Of a stretch of DNA of 36,662 nt, positions 33,101 to 36,662 are shown piece by piece. The stretch spans positions 1 to 36,662 of the forward strand of contig CAXNAD020000043.1 in the NCBI GenBank assembly GCA_964200185.2, written 5' to 3'. This DNA is from Choristocarpus tenellus KU-1152. Lineage: Eukaryota; Phaeophyceae. The notes under the pieces were generated by a model, which searched no databases, was not told where the DNA came from, and saw only the letters and a program-made list of their open reading frames with translations. Each line of letters begins with the position of its first letter. Position 1 is the first letter of the stretch. The position numbers were made by a program, and so were the translations under genes.

Positions 33101-35736
33101 TGCACCGTAGAGACTCTAACTCATTTAAACTGTTTGTCAGCTACCTTCAATTCACTCTTGAGGATCCTGCTTTGAGTAGAATTAACAGAAAGAGGGGTGC
33201 CCACGAGATTCAAGGACCCCTCTGACTTTATGGTTTTATACGTTTTTTGAGCACACAGTCCATGAATATTGAGTAATCTTGGCTGTTTTGTGGATTCATT
33301 CACTTTATAGAAGCAAGTGATCCATTTTGTTGTCCGTCTACAAATGCCTTCATCTTAATAAAACAAAGTTGAGAGTGAAAGTATCTTAGAGGGTACGAGT
33401 TTTGCCCTGTTTGTCCATTTGGGGCTTGGATCCCGTGGGGATTTTTATGACATTTCCCTATTCCAAAATGTTTCGGAGTAGGTAAAATTTGTTTGTTATG
33501 AAAAGGTGTGTCCAGAACAAGGATATTGACGTTTCCTAACAAACACGATAGCCAAAATTTCATCAAAATCGCAACATTGGATTTTGACCCCCAAGTGGAC
33601 ACGGCCCTACCCTCTAAGTTAATTTAGCTCTTGACAAAAGCTTCAAAAATGGTAAGAAAGCACATCCCTCTAGGTCACTTTGACTCTTTGTGGGTTGGCA
33701 TATAGCTGCATCCAGATTGAAACCGTGGAGTCTACAGAGGGAGAAGGGTCGTTTGCTTGCAGATGTGTTTGGTAGATGTGAAGGATTTTTTTTTGTACTG
33801 TCAACATCTTTTGCAGTTTCATTTGGGTGGAAAGACATTTTTTCAATCTCTAGCTTAGCTCCAGTAACCCAGCCCCTCAACGAGGAGTGTTATTTTTTGT
33901 GAATATCATTAATGCTTAAACAAGCAGAGTAGCAATAAGGTTGAAATGCCTTGATGCATGTGTGTACCCACTTCCATGTTCTTAGTTAGGCAACAAAATT
34001 CTAGCGCAATCAATTCATTACCTCCTCGCTCTCTCATATTCATTAGAGCCAACATCTACCCTCCAGAATCTCAGAGTATATAAGCAAAGGAGACCTTGGA
34101 TGTTGCCCGATTCCTATTTGATGAGTTTGACCCCTTTAATTCGCTGCCGTTTTTTTATACCCTGACTGAGAAATCAGGCTGTGGCGGAAATGACAGGTCG
34201 TCGGGGTCGAAGTGTGCGTGGTCACAACGGAAATATCACATACGAGTCTCGCAATGCTCACAACAATCTTGCACAGAGGAAGCAGGTGAGAAGGGCAGTG
34301 AGCATAAACCCTCCCTTGACAGAAATCCCAGTTGTTTAATGCGTCTTTCTGGTTGGTAGTAAGGGGGTGATCTGGATGGAATTTGTGGTTCTCACTCACA
34401 CCTAGAAACCCTAGTTTGAAGTGTGACATTGCTTCCACGAAGCATATACTAGTTGTTGTCTTCAATCCTATTTAGAGGTGATGGTTCAGCATTTTTTCTG
34501 TTGGATGACTGTTTTCTAGTATTCCAGCACCTATAGCCTTGACTTGAAAAGCAAAGTGCACATTGCTGGTGCACAGAGTTGGAATTTTCTGGAGACAGAG
34601 GCCTTTCCTCTAAATTTCCCATGACTCTCCACCTAAGCTCTAAAGTGCACTATCTCTGCAGGGATTATCTTTTCTTATGCTGCTGTGCATGGCAGTTACC
34701 CTCTCATCCAAAGTGCATTCTAAAGGACTTTTGGATATTGATCTTTTGAGTAATCCATGCTTCGTTATTAGCTAATTTATTCACATCACCTCAATTCTTC
34801 ACCTTATGGGAACTACTTCCCTCTTATCACTCTCATTTGACTGCAACCTAGTTTAGCCTCACCCTTTTTGGTCAATATAGTCATAGATGCACAATGAGAA
34901 GACTCAGAACTTTACAAGAACAAGACATCTACTTAGTGTAATTTATTACTCATCCCTGGCACTGCTTCTCTCTACTCTGATCAAACGTATGATGTGCAGA
35001 ATATGTATGAGAGAGAGGAGTTTATGGAGGGCAGAAAGCTTGTAGCCATCATCTCTGATGCAGCATCGGCAGGTGTCAGCTTGCAATCGAACAAAAGAGT
35101 TTCAAATAGGAGAAGGAGGTGGGTTCCAAGAGAATTTCACCTCGCTTGGTGCATTGGAAGAGCGCTATGGAACACTCTTCTGGACTGTTGCAGTCACCTC
35201 TTTGAATCTACGGCACCCTGCGTCACACCTTTCCTCCTGCCGCTTTTTCTATTGTTGATCAGGATCTGTATTGTCACATTTTGCCTGGCAGTAGAAAATA
35301 TTTGTCGTGAGGATGCAAGCATTGATATTCCGACTTAAATTCTTTTTTTGGAGCAGCTGATGTAACTTCTTCCTCTCCATATTCTGCACACTTGGAAGCA
35401 CTCTGCATGCTGGAGGTGGCACTTTATGTCTCTTGCGAGTGATCATATGAGCTTCCCAATATGATCAGATGATTTGTGAAGTTGCGACTTGAATGTACTA
35501 TACTGATTGGTTAATGCGATACTCCAATCCGAGTGGTGCACTCTTGTGTCCTCGGGGCACAATAGCCTAGCCATTATCGACCAAGGTTCCTTTCAATACT
35601 TTGCATGATACTTGAGAAGGGGTTGATCCCAATTCTATGCGGGTGCCATTCCCACAGGGTACATATCACCCTGGAACTTCCATGGTCAGCAGACAAAGCC
35701 ATCCAGCAGCTTGGGAGGACTCATCGAGCTAACCAG
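3079..35736 (+). CDS. SBNO: Strawberry-notch (SBNO) family helicase-like protein, partial multi-exon gene (overall span)
   Basis: The conceptual protein joined from 22 exons shows the SBNO family order: YVPSK and [10 protein letters not shown] blocks, Walker [15 protein letters not shown] box, [106 protein letters not shown] and THRANQ. In animals and plants these proteins act in the nucleus as transcriptional co-regulators, with an SF2 fold like chromatin-remodelling helicases; that role is inferred here from the family. Exons are short (67-365 bp) and introns long. Intron phases agree at every join except exon 5/6. The N-terminus and the C-terminal half of the family are missing from the window. 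Confidence 0.95.
3184..3963 (+). other. Intron 1 (780 bp)
   Basis: GT-AG intron ending in TTTCCTTCAG. I see no ORF, repeat or RNA gene inside. Confidence 0.8.
3964..4086 (+). CDS. SBNO: SBNO exon 2
   Basis: Forty-one codons, phase 0 at both ends. It encodes [17 protein letters not shown] followed by [13 protein letters not shown], the most diagnostic N-terminal block of the SBNO family (HPDPVVE...SSVxPPxVxYK). Excellent polypyrimidine acceptor (TTTCCTTCAG) and donor GTGTGA. It ends in LSNVQ, where relatives have LSALQ. Confidence 0.93.
4087..4798 (+). other. Intron 2 (712 bp)
   Basis: Contains a degenerate CCCTAA telomere-like tract at about 4731-4765 close to the acceptor. Nothing else recognised; the 64-codon ORF here has no family features. 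Confidence 0.75.
4799..4865 (+). CDS. SBNO: SBNO exon 3
   Basis: Small exon, 67 bp, phase 0 to phase 1. It begins [12 protein letters not shown], matching the family LEAVIYACQxH helix that follows LSALQ. Acceptor ACATTAG ends at 4798; donor GTGAAT starts at 4866. The last base joins the first two of exon 4 to make an Ala codon. The following residues ([10 protein letters not shown]) are longer than the usual loop before the Walker A strand, so the donor choice is less certain than the start. Confidence 0.75.
4866..6193 (+). other. Intron 3 (1.33 kb)
   Basis: Contains a 21-bp tandem repeat near its 3' end and a short segment at 5650-5695 reminiscent of the inverted-repeat element found four times elsewhere (ATCTTAGAGGGTGGG). 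Otherwise no recognised content. Confidence 0.7.
6103..6153. repeat. 21-bp tandem repeat, about 2.4 copies
   Basis: Unit AGTATCAATGTATATATCAA plus C, at 6103, 6124 and partially 6145. It lies just upstream of the exon 4 acceptor. Confidence 0.9.
6194..6383 (+). CDS. SBNO: SBNO exon 4, Walker A (P-loop)
   Basis: Carries [20 protein letters not shown], the family P-loop (GAGVGKG) that binds the ATP phosphates, then [19 protein letters not shown] and [11 protein letters not shown], equal to the family IWxSxSSDLxxDAxRDL block. Starts in phase 1 after TGTGTAG, which fits exon 3 exactly. Ends in phase 2 at a weak donor, GTTGGT. A GTGTAC donor 4 bp downstream is possible but would break the phase with exon 5. 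Confidence 0.92.
6384..8591 (+). other. Intron 4 (2.2 kb)
   Basis: Contains an open frame of 114 codons at 7821-8165 (plus) that I do not recognise. It lacks family motifs and flanking splice signals that would fit the SBNO phase, so I treat it as chance. Nothing else seen. Confidence 0.65.
8592..8718 (+). CDS. SBNO: SBNO exon 5, motif Ia/Ib region
   Basis: Starts in phase 2 after AAAACAG and encodes [20 protein letters not shown] then [18 protein letters not shown]. This matches the family DIGA..VHxLNKLxY..L....GVLFxTYSSLI. The 3' end falls at the first GT of a 9-bp minisatellite; AAT|GTAGGC ends the exon in phase 0, which does not fit exon 6. The end is therefore uncertain by a few codons or one small exon is missing. 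Confidence 0.85.
8716..8812. repeat. 9-bp minisatellite (AATGTAGGC) overlapping a splice donor
   Basis: About ten units of AATGTAGGC with variants (AATGTAACA, AATGTCACA, shortened AATGTA). Each unit carries a potential GTAGGC donor, and the array begins at the exon 5 boundary. Confidence 0.92.
9319..9539. mobile_element. Composite short element: direct repeat, 5S-like segment, direct repeat, hairpin
   Basis: A roughly 25-bp sequence (TTTGTCAAACATTGAGATAC at 9320; TTTGTCAATCATTGAGATAT at 9451) occurs as direct repeats on both sides of a 5S-rRNA-like stretch. The second copy begins a near-perfect hairpin: arm 9454-9494, loop CGA at 9495-9497, arm 9498-9539, including nine perfect pairs next to the loop. 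The arrangement resembles a SINE or foldback element. I cannot show target-site duplications. Confidence 0.6.
9358..9444 (+). ncRNA. 5S rRNA-like segment (pseudogene or 5S-derived SINE head)
   Basis: GGGACCGAGTCCC, CTTGGGGAGAG and TAGATGGGTGACAGCCC occur in the order and spacing of the 3' two thirds of eukaryotic 5S rRNA (GGATCCCATC, CTTGGGCGAGAG, AGGATGGGTGACCTCCC). They are followed by TGCTGGGTTAGCTCCCC, where 5S has a TCCTGGTGTTGCACCCC-like end. The 5' third is not recognisable, so this is not a functional 5S gene. A chance resemblance remains possible. Confidence 0.4.
10179..10215 (+). repeat. Interstitial telomere-like tract (TTAGGG)
   Basis: GTTAGGG repeated with variants (TTAGAG, TAAGGG, TTGGGG) inside intron 5. 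Confidence 0.85.
10451..10590 (+). CDS. SBNO: SBNO exon 6, DEGH box (Walker B)
   Basis: Encodes [20 protein letters not shown] then [17 protein letters not shown]. This is the family block RLxQLxxWCGxxFxGVIVFDExHK; DEGH is the helicase motif II that coordinates Mg-ATP. Acceptor CTCCTCAG ends at 10450, so the exon opens in phase 1, and it ends in phase 0 at GTGATT. Most relatives I know have DECH here. Confidence 0.9.
10591..10956 (+). other. Intron 6 (366 bp)
   Basis: Short GT-AG intron ending in GACCCACAG. It includes a degenerate CCCTAATACTAGG tract; nothing else seen. Confidence 0.85.
10957..11099 (+). CDS. SBNO: SBNO exon 7, motif III (SAT)
   Basis: Begins [20 protein letters not shown], continuing the family DExHKAKN, then [19 protein letters not shown] and MAYMTR. 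SAT is helicase motif III. Relatives read SATGASEPRNM, so the PC pair here is unusual. Phase 0 at the start, phase 2 at the GTGCTT donor. Confidence 0.95.
11100..11521 (+). other. Intron 7 (422 bp)
   Basis: GT-AG intron ending in AATACCAG; no recognised content. Confidence 0.85.
11522..11590 (+). CDS. SBNO: SBNO exon 8
   Basis: A 69-bp exon encoding [20 protein letters not shown] plus DN, equal to the family RLGLWGxGTxFxxFxxFLxAVExR. Opens and closes in phase 2. The donor is GCAAGC, not GT; the shared Arg codon with exon 9 (AG|G) and the family match on both sides fix the boundary. Confidence 0.93.
13293..13397. repeat. 42-bp tandem repeat, 2.5 copies
   Basis: Units start at 13293, 13335 and 13377 with ACTGGGTATTGTACTGATCT and the GGAGCATGTCT end. 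The flanks are rich in CATGTCC/GTCGACC words. It shares the 13-mer CTGGGTATTGTAC (reverse complement GTACAATACCCAG) with the repeat-rich region near 2503. Confidence 0.92.
13508..16020 (-). pseudogene. Decayed mobile-type ORF region, copy 1 of an unrecognised family
   Basis: The longest frame runs from 15976 to 15467 on the minus strand (169 codons). From 15835 to about 15743 it reads [18 protein letters not shown] and then [13 protein letters not shown]. This aligns residue by residue with the plus-strand ORF at 27340-27426 in intron 16 (K-L-x-x-P-Q-x-D, H-S-x-x-N-x-V-F-x-Q). Further minus-strand stretches with coding character lie at 15211-15014, 14749-14555 and 13930-13508 (a basic, Lys/Arg-rich end), interrupted by stops and frame changes. 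No domain recognised. It may instead be an unrelated spliced antisense gene, but the similarity to the intron 16 copy favours a repeat. Confidence 0.55.
13954..13980. repeat. 10-bp tandem repeat, 2.7 copies
   Basis: GAGCTTTGAT at 13954 and 13964, then GAGCTTT at 13974. Confidence 0.9.
17162..17205 (+). repeat. Interstitial telomere-like tract (TTAGGG)
   Basis: Two short TTAGGG runs separated by GAGGCGATATGAG, inside intron 8. Confidence 0.8.
17387..17510 (+). CDS. SBNO: SBNO exon 9
   Basis: Encodes [40 protein letters not shown] and Q. This is the family RGVGAMEIVAMDMKxxGMYxARQLSFxGVxFxIxE block, which is close to unique to SBNO proteins. Acceptor TTGAATAG, phase 2 start completing an Arg codon with exon 8; consensus donor GTGAGT in phase 0. 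Confidence 0.96.
17511..19716 (+). other. Intron 9 (2.2 kb)
   Basis: Contains a TTAGGG tract (18981-19009) and a 59-bp exon-like segment at 18088-18146 discussed under findings. No gene recognised. Confidence 0.75.
18981..19009 (+). repeat. Interstitial telomere-like tract (TTAGGG)
   Basis: Three perfect TTAGGG units preceded by the variant TTAGAG. Confidence 0.92.
19717..19830 (+). CDS. SBNO: SBNO exon 10
   Basis: Thirty-eight codons, phase 0 both ends: [20 protein letters not shown] then [18 protein letters not shown]. It matches the family MYNxAxxLWxxxxxxFQxA helix that follows the GVGAMEIVA block. Acceptor GTACAG; the donor GTTTGG is weak, so the basic tail could end a few codons differently. 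Confidence 0.82.
19980..19999 (-). repeat. Interstitial telomere-like tract (CCCTAA)
   Basis: Three CCCTAA units (ACCCTAACCCTAACCCTAAG). A short TTAGGG-like tract follows at 20068-20090 in the other orientation. Confidence 0.9.
20825..21089 (-). mobile_element. Inverted-repeat element copy A (265 bp, MITE-like)
   Basis: Perfect 18-bp terminal inverted repeats TGAGTCAAAGTATCTTAG at both ends, with imperfect similarity continuing inward (GTCCATTTGGGG against CCCCAAACGGAC). The interior matches copies B, C and D in reverse orientation. It has no coding capacity, as expected of a non-autonomous DNA transposon. TTACAGAT flanks it at 20813 and 21091, a possible 8-bp target duplication a few bases off the TIRs. 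The 3' TIR side contains an extra TTAGGG unit. Confidence 0.92.
21311..21394 (+). CDS. SBNO: SBNO exon 11 (start uncertain)
   Basis: Reads [20 protein letters not shown] then LAEVGGIK and ends at a good donor, GTGAGA, in phase 0. Acidic and leucine-rich, it sits where relatives have the variable helix between the WxxAxxxFQ and WxxHQRFFK blocks. The acceptor is weak: ACTGAG at 21310 is chosen for phase, and an alternative at 21289 would add seven codons. An in-frame TGA upstream limits the extension. Confidence 0.55.
21395..21949 (+). other. Intron 11 (555 bp)
   Basis: No recognised content apart from T-rich runs. Confidence 0.65.
21950..22036 (+). CDS. SBNO: SBNO exon 12, AHQRFFK block
   Basis: Twenty-nine codons: [20 protein letters not shown] then FKSMCIAFK. 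It matches the family LWxxxWSAHQRFFKYLCIAxKV, one of the strongest SBNO signatures. Acceptor CTGCTCAG and donor GTAGGT, phase 0 at both ends. Confidence 0.93.
22133..22166. repeat. Perfect 15-bp inverted repeat (hairpin)
   Basis: GGTGCATAACAGTAT at 22133-22147 pairs fully with ATACTGTTATGCACC at 22152-22166 around a CACA loop. The outer end GTTATGCACCGTAG recurs at 33097-33110 in intron 19. Confidence 0.93.
22557..22585 (-). repeat. Interstitial telomere-like tract (CCCTAA)
   Basis: Four perfect CCCTAA units plus CCC; the cleanest telomere-like run in the window. Confidence 0.95.
23761..23836 (+). CDS. SBNO: SBNO exon 13, [10 protein letters not shown] block
   Basis: [20 protein letters not shown] then GLQAT, equal to the family VxxxVxLAxEALxxGKCVVIGLQSTGEA. 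In SF2 terms this begins the second RecA-like domain. Acceptor TGTGAAG at 23760, phase 0; ends in phase 1 at GTGTGT, splitting the Gly codon. Confidence 0.93.
24118..24241 (+). CDS. SBNO: SBNO exon 14
   Basis: Completes Gly then reads [20 protein letters not shown] and [20 protein letters not shown]. It corresponds to the family GEARTxExL...LNDFVSxAxGVLxSLIxKHFP. Acceptor GCTGCAG in phase 1 fits exon 13; donor GTATTC in phase 2. A 281-bp intron separates it from exon 13. Confidence 0.92.
24358..24387. repeat. 10-bp tandem repeat, 3 copies
   Basis: CCCACCATGA repeated three times in intron 14 (24242-24510), which otherwise shows nothing. Confidence 0.92.
24511..24601 (+). CDS. SBNO: SBNO exon 15, acidic linker
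   Basis: Completes an Arg codon then reads [20 protein letters not shown] and [10 protein letters not shown]. Phase 2 acceptor (ATGCTTAG) agrees with exon 14. The 3' end has three closely spaced donors (GTAAGG 24602, GTAAGG 24611, GTAAGC 24619); the first two keep phase 0. Relatives have a variable acidic linker here. Confidence 0.78.
24602..25589 (+). other. Intron 15 (about 1 kb)
   Basis: No recognised content. The next acceptor is uncertain, so its 3' boundary is approximate. Confidence 0.6.
25590..25743 (+). CDS. SBNO: SBNO exon 16, variable linker (start uncertain)
   Basis: Reads [40 protein letters not shown] and [11 protein letters not shown], ending at the consensus donor GTAAGT in phase 1. 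The frame is closed upstream by TGA at 25569. The chosen acceptor (GTGAAG, 25589) is weak but restores phase with exon 15. No family motif, so the assignment rests on phase, donor quality and position. Confidence 0.65.
25744..28928 (+). other. Intron 16 (3.2 kb)
   Basis: Contains the plus-strand decayed ORF of the unrecognised mobile family (26943-27978). The flanks 25744-26900 and 28000-28900 hold only short ORFs without recognisable products. Confidence 0.75.
26943..27978 (+). pseudogene. Decayed mobile-type ORF, copy 2 of an unrecognised family
   Basis: Starts [20 protein letters not shown] and continues in one frame past a TAG at 27123 to 27347, with a basic, charged N-terminus. After a +1 shift near the G-run at 27300-27310 it continues from about 27331 to 27975 past TAG codons at 27448, 27598 and 27673. 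It ends with an acidic, coiled-coil-like tail ([20 protein letters not shown]) and [12 protein letters not shown]. The centre (27340-27426) aligns with the minus-strand ORF in intron 8. I recognise no domain. With an intact frame it would be about 345 codons. Confidence 0.6.
28929..29098 (+). CDS. SBNO: SBNO exon 17, basic linker
   Basis: Opens in phase 1 after CATAACAG, completing Glu, then reads [40 protein letters not shown] and [16 protein letters not shown]. Donor GTGATG, phase 0. KRER and KKPKLE resemble the Lys-rich nuclear-localisation-like stretch of the linker in animal relatives. Supported by phase agreement with exons 16 and 18. Confidence 0.75.
29099..29486 (+). other. Intron 17 (388 bp)
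   Basis: T-rich GT-AG intron ending in GCTCATCAG; no recognised content. Confidence 0.8.
29487..29851 (+). CDS. SBNO: SBNO exon 18, long acidic linker with SIM-like motif
   Basis: The largest exon, 365 bp, phase 0 to phase 2. It reads [32 protein letters not shown] and so on, ending in [18 protein letters not shown]. It is a low-complexity, Ser/Glu/His-rich linker equivalent in position to the acidic linker between the helicase halves of relatives. [14 protein letters not shown] has the shape of a SUMO-interaction motif followed by acidic, phosphorylatable residues. Donor GTAAGG. Confidence 0.85.
29852..30279 (+). other. Intron 18 (428 bp)
   Basis: Contains a short degenerate CCCTAA tract (30086-30107) and a C-rich pyrimidine tract; ends GGAAGCAG. 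Confidence 0.8.
30280..30391 (+). CDS. SBNO: SBNO exon 19, [10 protein letters not shown] block
   Basis: Completes Arg then reads [20 protein letters not shown] and [17 protein letters not shown]. Matches the family LLDKLxxLxxxLPPNTLDELIDELGGPE. Acceptor GAAGCAG at 30279 gives phase 2, in agreement with exon 18; donor GTGAGA in phase 0. Confidence 0.92.
30652..30912 (+). mobile_element. Inverted-repeat element copy B
   Basis: About 260 bp. Starts TGAAAGTATATTAGAGGGTA and ends CTCTAAGATACTTTGGCTCA. The interior matches copies C and D (TTTGTCCATTTGGGGCTTGG near one end, CGCAACATTGGATTTTGACC near the other). Opposite orientation to copy A. Confidence 0.92.
31620..32800 (-). pseudogene. Non-LTR retrotransposon (LINE) reverse transcriptase remnant, interrupted by element copy C
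   Basis: Minus-strand pieces in RT order. 32799-32611: [19 protein letters not shown] then [15 protein letters not shown]. 32520-32214: [13 protein letters not shown], then [36 protein letters not shown] and VNKVFAKGV. After the inserted element, 31960-31870: CVLTPL and [13 protein letters not shown]. About 31780-31680: [19 protein letters not shown]. These match the family ELLKLGLN, GFRPxRSTTD, FIDLQKAYDSVDR, ARFGVPP, QGCVLxPL, YADDACIVSRS. The active site YADD is YVKD and the D of the FD/YD motif is I. Several frameshifts; dead. Confidence 0.85.
31964..32213 (+). mobile_element. Inverted-repeat element copy C, nested in the LINE remnant
   Basis: About 250 bp, same orientation as B and D; ends CTAAATTACTTTGACTCA at 32196-32213. 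The interior contains a CCGAAAATTTCGG palindrome. The RT reading (KGV then CVLTPL) stops and resumes exactly at its edges. Confidence 0.92.
33373..33630 (+). mobile_element. Inverted-repeat element copy D
   Basis: About 258 bp: starts GAGTGAAAGTATCTTAGAGG and ends CCCTCTAAGTTAATTTAGCT C. The interior matches copies B and C closely, including AACAAGGATATTGAC and AACAAACACGATAG. Confidence 0.92.
33667..33687 (+). repeat. Lone terminal-repeat-like end
   Basis: CCCTCTAGGTCACTTTGACT C resembles the 3' terminus of copies A-D but no matching element body precedes it; copy D ends only about 37 bp upstream. Confidence 0.55.
34178..34285 (+). CDS. SBNO: SBNO exon 20, [10 protein letters not shown] block
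   Basis: Thirty-six codons, phase 0: [20 protein letters not shown] then [16 protein letters not shown]. It equals the family NVAEMTGRKGRVVxxxDGxxxYExR, an SBNO hallmark directly after the LDELIDELGG block of exon 19. Acceptor AAATCAG, donor GTGAGA. Confidence 0.96.
34286..34999 (+). other. Intron 20 (714 bp)
   Basis: GT-AG intron ending GATGTGCAG; no recognised content. Confidence 0.85.
35000..35118 (+). CDS. SBNO: SBNO exon 21, motif V region
   Basis: [20 protein letters not shown] then [19 protein letters not shown]. Matches the family NxxEKxxFMxGxKxVAIISEAASxGxSLQADRRxxNQRRR; the [11 protein letters not shown] part is helicase motif V. Phase 0 start and phase 2 end at GTGGGT, sharing an Arg codon with exon 22. 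Confidence 0.96.
35119..35657 (+). other. Intron 21 (539 bp)
   Basis: GT-AG intron ending ATTCCCACAG. Read-through of exon 21 stays open in another frame for a while but lacks the next family block. Confidence 0.85.
35658..35736 (+). CDS. SBNO: SBNO exon 22, helicase motif VI (last recognised exon)
   Basis: Completes Arg then reads [20 protein letters not shown] and THRANQ, the family [31 protein letters not shown] is motif VI with the arginine finger that contacts ATP. Acceptor ATTCCCACAG, donor GTATGC, phase 0. The expected continuation (APEY..., RFAS..RRLESLGAL) is not found downstream, so the gene runs off the window. Confidence 0.96.
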
Positions 35737-36595
35737 GTATGCAAGCCTCTATCATCTACCTAGATGAGTTTGATATACAGTTTAAATTCAAGGTTGAATG
35801 TTACTACAAGAACACTTTGGTAGAGAAGTTACTCTAGAATATGCTATGCGCTTTTGTGCCAGCAAATTCATTGTGACCATTCATCACAGTACCCACTGGA
35901 GCAGCTGCTCACCTAGAGTCTTTGATAATTTGCGAACTCATGAATTCAACCGTCAATCCTCAGGCACATATCTATTCTAAGATCACCACAATCTTATTTG
36001 CATCTTGTCCCTATCAAGGCCTGGAGGATCATTACCTTTTCCCTTTCTTGAGACTTTCTTATCCTCAGGTTAAGGTTGATGTTATCTTCCTACTGCATAG
36101 TGCAGTGTCATATATAATCTTACCAGCCTGCTCTCCTGCATTTGAAAAAATATTCTCAATTTGAATTCCCTATTGTTCCCTTTATGGCTTCACCCTCTGG
36201 AGTGTCTAGGCGGTAGAATGAAACACTTGCGTATTTAATTGTAAGAGTGTTATCTTGTTCAGTACAATCAAAAACTTGTGTAATATTAGCATGTTTTTTA
36301 TATTTTTGATGCAGTACTGGGCACAAGATGACAAGGAGCGATGATGTAAGAGCACCCTAACCCTGGCATCCCACTTCAAAGGTTCCAGTGGATAAGACTG
36401 TTATGGAGGGTAGTAATGCGATTATTTTTGGACATTCTTGTGTAATTTTCTGAGTTAGGAAATATTTGAGCAAGCCCTAGGAAGTTGGATTGAGGTCCTA
36501 ACTCCATGTGAAACCCAAAATTTTGGTAAAGGCTTATTTTGGAGAAAATGCTTGGGCCCCCCAAAGTATAATGGAGCATTCAATACCCTGTAAAA
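35737..36595 (+). other. 3' flank, presumed intron 22 (cut by window end)
   Basis: No SBNO exon seen. A short CCCTAACCC motif lies at 36356-36364. Nothing else recognised. Confidence 0.6.
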
Positions 36596-36662
36596 GAGTC
36601 AAAGTATCTGGGGGGGGGTGCTGACGACCGTTTTTGACCCTGGCTCAAAGTACCTGGGGGGG
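36595..36662 (+). repeat. Repeat end at right window edge
   Basis: GAGTCAAAGTATCTGGGGGG followed 40 bp later by GGCTCAAAGTACCTGGGGGG in the same orientation. The outer bases resemble the terminal repeats of copies A-D, but with a G-run in place of TTAGAGGG. Confidence 0.7.

Larger units (their letters stand above)
30392..34177 (+). other. Intron 19 (3.8 kb)
   Basis: Repeat-laden intron: element copies B, C and D, a LINE reverse transcriptase remnant interrupted by copy C, and a lone TIR-like end at 33667-33687. The stretch 33690-34177 shows nothing recognised. Confidence 0.85.

Noticed and set aside
35140-35200. [14 protein letters not shown] reading in intron 21, resembling the later SBNO block RFAS..ESLGAL
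   Set aside because: It lies before motif VI rather than after it, in a frame not joined by fitting splice sites; probably coincidence.
36316-36345. Possible final exon YWAQDDKER ending in TGA after GATGCAG
   Set aside because: Phase fits, but the family continues with a long conserved C-terminal half and this reading shows no similarity; not supported.

Overview
This is a eukaryotic window, about 40% GC by eye. Its main content is one large intron-rich gene on the plus strand. The gene encodes a Strawberry-notch (SBNO) family protein, a nuclear superfamily-2 helicase-like regulator. I can place 22 exons between 3079 and 35736. They total about 2.8 kb of coding sequence (roughly 920 residues) over nearly 33 kb. 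The gene is open at both ends. Upstream of 3079 I find no convincing exon for the N-terminus. After 35736, just past helicase motif VI, the family's conserved C-terminal half is not seen and must lie beyond the window. Exon phases chain correctly at every junction except exon 5 to exon 6.

Host: the SBNO protein is divergent, TTAGGG-type telomere-like tracts are scattered through the introns, and introns run up to 5.8 kb. The LINE remnant resembles RTs I associate with algal and other protist genomes. A protist or alga with TTAGGG telomeres fits. I cannot name the lineage.

Layout. 1-2211 (minus strand) is a decayed Ty3/gypsy-like retroelement: gag-like, protease-like and reverse transcriptase pieces, with several frameshifts and a YLDY in place of the YxDD active site. 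2300-2650 is a GGACC/GGTCC-rich degenerate repeat. 3079-35736 is the SBNO gene. Exons 1-3 carry the N-terminal family motif, exon 4 the Walker A loop, exons 5-7 the DEGH box and the SAT motif, exons 8-13 the middle family blocks. Exons 14-17 form a charged, poorly conserved linker, and exons 18-21 plus the last exon (numbered 22 here) carry the second helicase half with motif VI.

The introns hold most of the odd material: four copies of a roughly 260 bp inverted-repeat element (one nested inside a dead LINE reverse transcriptase), two divergent copies of an unrecognised mobile-type ORF in opposite orientation, a 5S-rRNA-like segment beside a long hairpin, short tandem repeats and many interstitial telomere-like tracts. 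I see no CRISPR, operon or other prokaryotic feature, and no confident tRNA or full rRNA gene. Both window edges carry the same CAGATACTTTGA-type repeat end, which suggests the sequence is a contig that stops in repeats.
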